Shown here: positions 3,734 through 5,557 of the stretch, one piece after another | How the letters are laid out: each line of letters begins with the position of its first letter | How positions within the stretch are numbered: the first letter of the stretch is position 1 | DNA from: an uncultured Bacteroidota bacterium | GTDB lineage: Bacteria > Bacteroidota > Bacteroidia > Chitinophagales > Chitinophagaceae | NCBI GenBank assembly: GCA_903912435.1 | Contig: CAIWHI010000078.1 | Span: 1-5,557, forward strand | Direction of reading: 5' to 3' | DNA: 5,557 nucleotides | The notes under the pieces: generated by a model | Told to the model about the DNA's origin: nothing | Database searches by the model: none | What the model saw: only the letters and a program-made list of their open reading frames with translations | Translations under genes and position numbers: made by a program

Positions 3734-5557
3734 CTAATAACTAGCTGATGCAGGCCAATCTTCTTTTTTCGTGCCCCATTGTTTATTGGGTTTCGGCCCC
3801 ATCACAAATTCTAATGTGCCGCCTTGCATCAATACCGAATGGTCTATATAGGTTTTGCTATAAGGCTTGCCATTTAGTGATACTTTCTGTATATAAGGAT
3901 GGTCCTTGGCATTGTTCGTTGCTTTGATAACCATTTTCTTATTTCCAGCTAGTTTTAGTGTTACTTCATCAAATGATGGGCTGCCAAATACATATTCCCC
4001 ATTTGCCGGGTTAGCAGGGTAAAAACCGGTCATGCTCCATATAGCCCAGGCACTCATCTGTCCACAATCTTCGTTACCTGCATAGCCATCAGGATTGTCG
4101 TGGTACATAGAATCCAGGATATACCTTACCCTGTGTTGTGTTTTCCATGGTGCACCTACAAAACTATACATATAGGCTATATGGTGGCTAGGCTCATTGC
4201 CATGTGCATACTGGCCTATTAGTCCACTTACATCGGGTGGCCCACTCTCAAATAATGCTGTTGATGTAGTAGTGAAAAACAAGGAATCTAACTTATTCAT
4301 AAACAGGTCATAACTACCATATTGCATAGCAAGGCCTCTCACATCATGAGGAACAAAAAAGGTATACTGCCATGCGTTCCCTTCTTCATACATAGATTTG
4401 TTTGGGTCGGTACAAGTGAAATAGGGGTTGAATGGTTCGAACCAGCTACCATCACTGTTTTTACCACGTATGAAACCAGTCTTGGCATCAAACAATACTT
4501 TGTATGCATCAGCACGTTTCATAAACAGGCTATAATCATCCATTTTGCCTAGTTTTTTAGCCACCTGTGCTATGCACCAATCATCGTAAGCATATTCCAG
4601 GGTTATGGTTACACTAAAGCCTTCCTTATCCTGAGGCAGGTAGCCATGACGGATATAGTCCTTAGTACCTCTAATATCCTGGAATGCACTTTTCCTCATA
4701 GCCTGGTAAGCCCTTTCAGGGTCTACACCGGGTGTATTTTTCAAAACCGCATCAGCCAACACAGGTACTGCATGGTAGCCACTCATACAGTTGGTTTCAT
4801 AAGTGCTCAGGTCCCATACAGGCAGCAAGCCATTTTCGTCATAAAACGCTAACATACTATTTAGTATATCGATATTACGTTCAGGCTGGGTTAGGGTAAA
4901 TAATGGATTCAACCCACGGAAGGTATCCCACAATGAGAAAACTGTGTAACGCTGACTATTGCCATTTTTGGTGGTATTGGGCATTTGGTGTAGTTCGCCT
5001 TTGGAGTTTTTATACCTTCCGTCGGCATCACTATACAGTACCGGGGCCATACAGCAATGGTAAAGGGCGGTATAGAAAATATGCTTCAGGTGGTCGTCTG
5101 TGGTTTTAATTTGCATTTTCTCCATTTCGGCCTCCCATTTTTGCTCTGCATTTTTCTTCACCTGGTTAAAATCCCATCCCGGAATTTCATTCAGTGCTTT
5201 CATAGCCAATTCAGAACTGATAGACGATAGCGCCACTTTTAGCAATAATGGCTTGCCATTCAGGTCTTTAAATTCAAGTTCGCCATTATATACAGCCCCC
5301 TCTTCTTTTATTAACGATACCTCATTATGGTTTTTATTATCATAGAGGTACATTTTGCTAATAGGTTGGGAAGTTCGGGCTGCAAAGTAAATTTCCTGAA
5401 CCTTAGCCCAACCTGTAGAATAGCGGTAACCTACTACAGTACTATCATTAAGTTGGTAAATCCTGGTTTTGGTAGCATTATCCCAATTCATTCCGTAGCT
5501 AAGGTGGAATCTGAGTACAGGGTTGCAGCCTGTAGGAAAGGTGTACTGGTGAAAACC
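3734..5557 (-). CDS. GH92 family alpha-mannosidase, N-terminus beyond window edge
   Basis: The frame is open from the TAG at 3734-3736 to the window edge and gives 607 visible residues; the Met at 5491 is internal, because the upstream codons (GFHQYTFPTGCNP...) continue the family's N-terminal beta-domain. GH92 enzymes are calcium-dependent exo-alpha-mannosidases that invert the anomeric centre and trim mannose from N-glycans or yeast mannan, usually in the periplasm or at the cell surface. Visible family blocks, in residues of the visible part, are SLWDTFRG (208-215), TNCMSGYHAVP (255-265), LEYAYDDWCIAQ (320-331), EGNAWQY (392-398; Glu392 is the likely catalytic acid), GNEPSHH (453-459; calcium and substrate site) and GNEDCGQMSAW (494-504; Asp497 is a likely candidate for the catalytic base). 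A C-terminal beta-domain follows. Family members are usually about 730-770 aa, so roughly 130-160 residues, including any signal peptide, are missing. No frameshift is seen. No SusC/SusD genes are in the window. Confidence 0.95.
   Translation of the reverse strand, partial: GFHQYTFPTGCNPVLRFHLSYGMNWDNATKTRIYQLNDSTVVGYRYSTGWAKVQEIYFAARTSQPISKMYLYDNKNHNEVSLIKEEGAVYNGELEFKDLNGKPLLLKVALSSISSELAMKALNEIPGWDFNQVKKNAEQKWEAEMEKMQIKTTDDHLKHIFYTALYHCCMAPVLYSDADGRYKNSKGELHQMPNTTKNGNSQRYTVFSLWDTFRGLNPLFTLTQPERNIDILNSMLAFYDENGLLPVWDLSTYETNCMSGYHAVPVLADAVLKNTPGVDPERAYQAMRKSAFQDIRGTKDYIRHGYLPQDKEGFSVTITLEYAYDDWCIAQVAKKLGKMDDYSLFMKRADAYKVLFDAKTGFIRGKNSDGSWFEPFNPYFTCTDPNKSMYEEGNAWQYTFFVPHDVRGLAMQYGSYDLFMNKLDSLFFTTTSTALFESGPPDVSGLIGQYAHGNEPSHHIAYMYSFVGAPWKTQHRVRYILDSMYHDNPDGYAGNEDCGQMSAWAIWSMTGFYPANPANGEYVFGSPSFDEVTLKLAGNKKMVIKATNNAKDHPYIQKVSLNGKPYSKTYIDHSVLMQGGTLEFVMGPKPNKQWGTKKEDWPASASY

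Noticed and set aside
4322..5345. Several plus-strand open frames of 68-81 codons opposite the mannosidase gene
   Set aside because: They are shadows of the strongly conserved GH92 coding sequence on the minus strand and have no independent support.
3734..5491. A complete mannosidase gene starting at the ATG at 5491
   Set aside because: The frame stays open upstream to the window edge with family-like sequence, and 585 aa would be too short for GH92, so this Met is internal.

Overview
The window looks like chromosomal DNA of a Bacteroidota bacterium, most likely of the Chitinophagaceae/Sphingobacteriia type. This rests on perfect Bacteroidota-style -7 boxes (TAnnTTTG) in front of two genes, the absence of Shine-Dalgarno sequences, a GH92 alpha-mannosidase, a signal peptide ending in the typical YGQ, and the style of the protein sequences. 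The exact genus cannot be read from the sequence.

Layout from left to right. A plus-strand gene ends at 115; its last 37 residues resemble the C-terminal tail of a class A penicillin-binding protein. A gap without a confident gene follows (116-429); it holds one possible small basic ORF (185-331, plus). All remaining clear genes lie on the minus strand. 430-1635 encodes an FtsX/MacB-type permease and 1632-2276 its ATPase; the two overlap by 4 nt and form one ABC transporter of the LolCDE/MacB class. Upstream of them lies an ArsC/Spx-family (YffB-like) thioredoxin-fold reductase (2401-2751), whose promoter box abuts its start codon. Next comes a 464-bp gene-free stretch (2752-3215), then a secreted 147-aa protein of unknown function (3216-3659), and finally a GH92 alpha-mannosidase (3734 to the window edge) that lacks its N-terminus only because the window stops.

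The most interesting structure is in the gene-free stretch. Two copies of a roughly 63-nt unit lie in inverted orientation (2851-2913 and 3094-3155) around a 180-bp core. Each unit contains two hairpins. The first hairpin and the linker are almost identical between the copies. The second hairpin differs in sequence, but both changed base pairs are compensated so that the 6-bp stem stays perfect. This is a REP/BIME- or MITE-like mobile repeat whose fold appears to be conserved. It sits between the intrinsic terminator of the secreted-protein gene (3158-3192) and the promoter of the reductase gene (2756-2763).

Functionally the genes look like separate small transcription units: cell wall synthesis (left edge), an envelope ABC transporter, a thiol reductase-like protein, and a glycan-degrading mannosidase with a small exported neighbour. 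No CRISPR array, tRNA, rRNA, integrase or transposase gene is visible.
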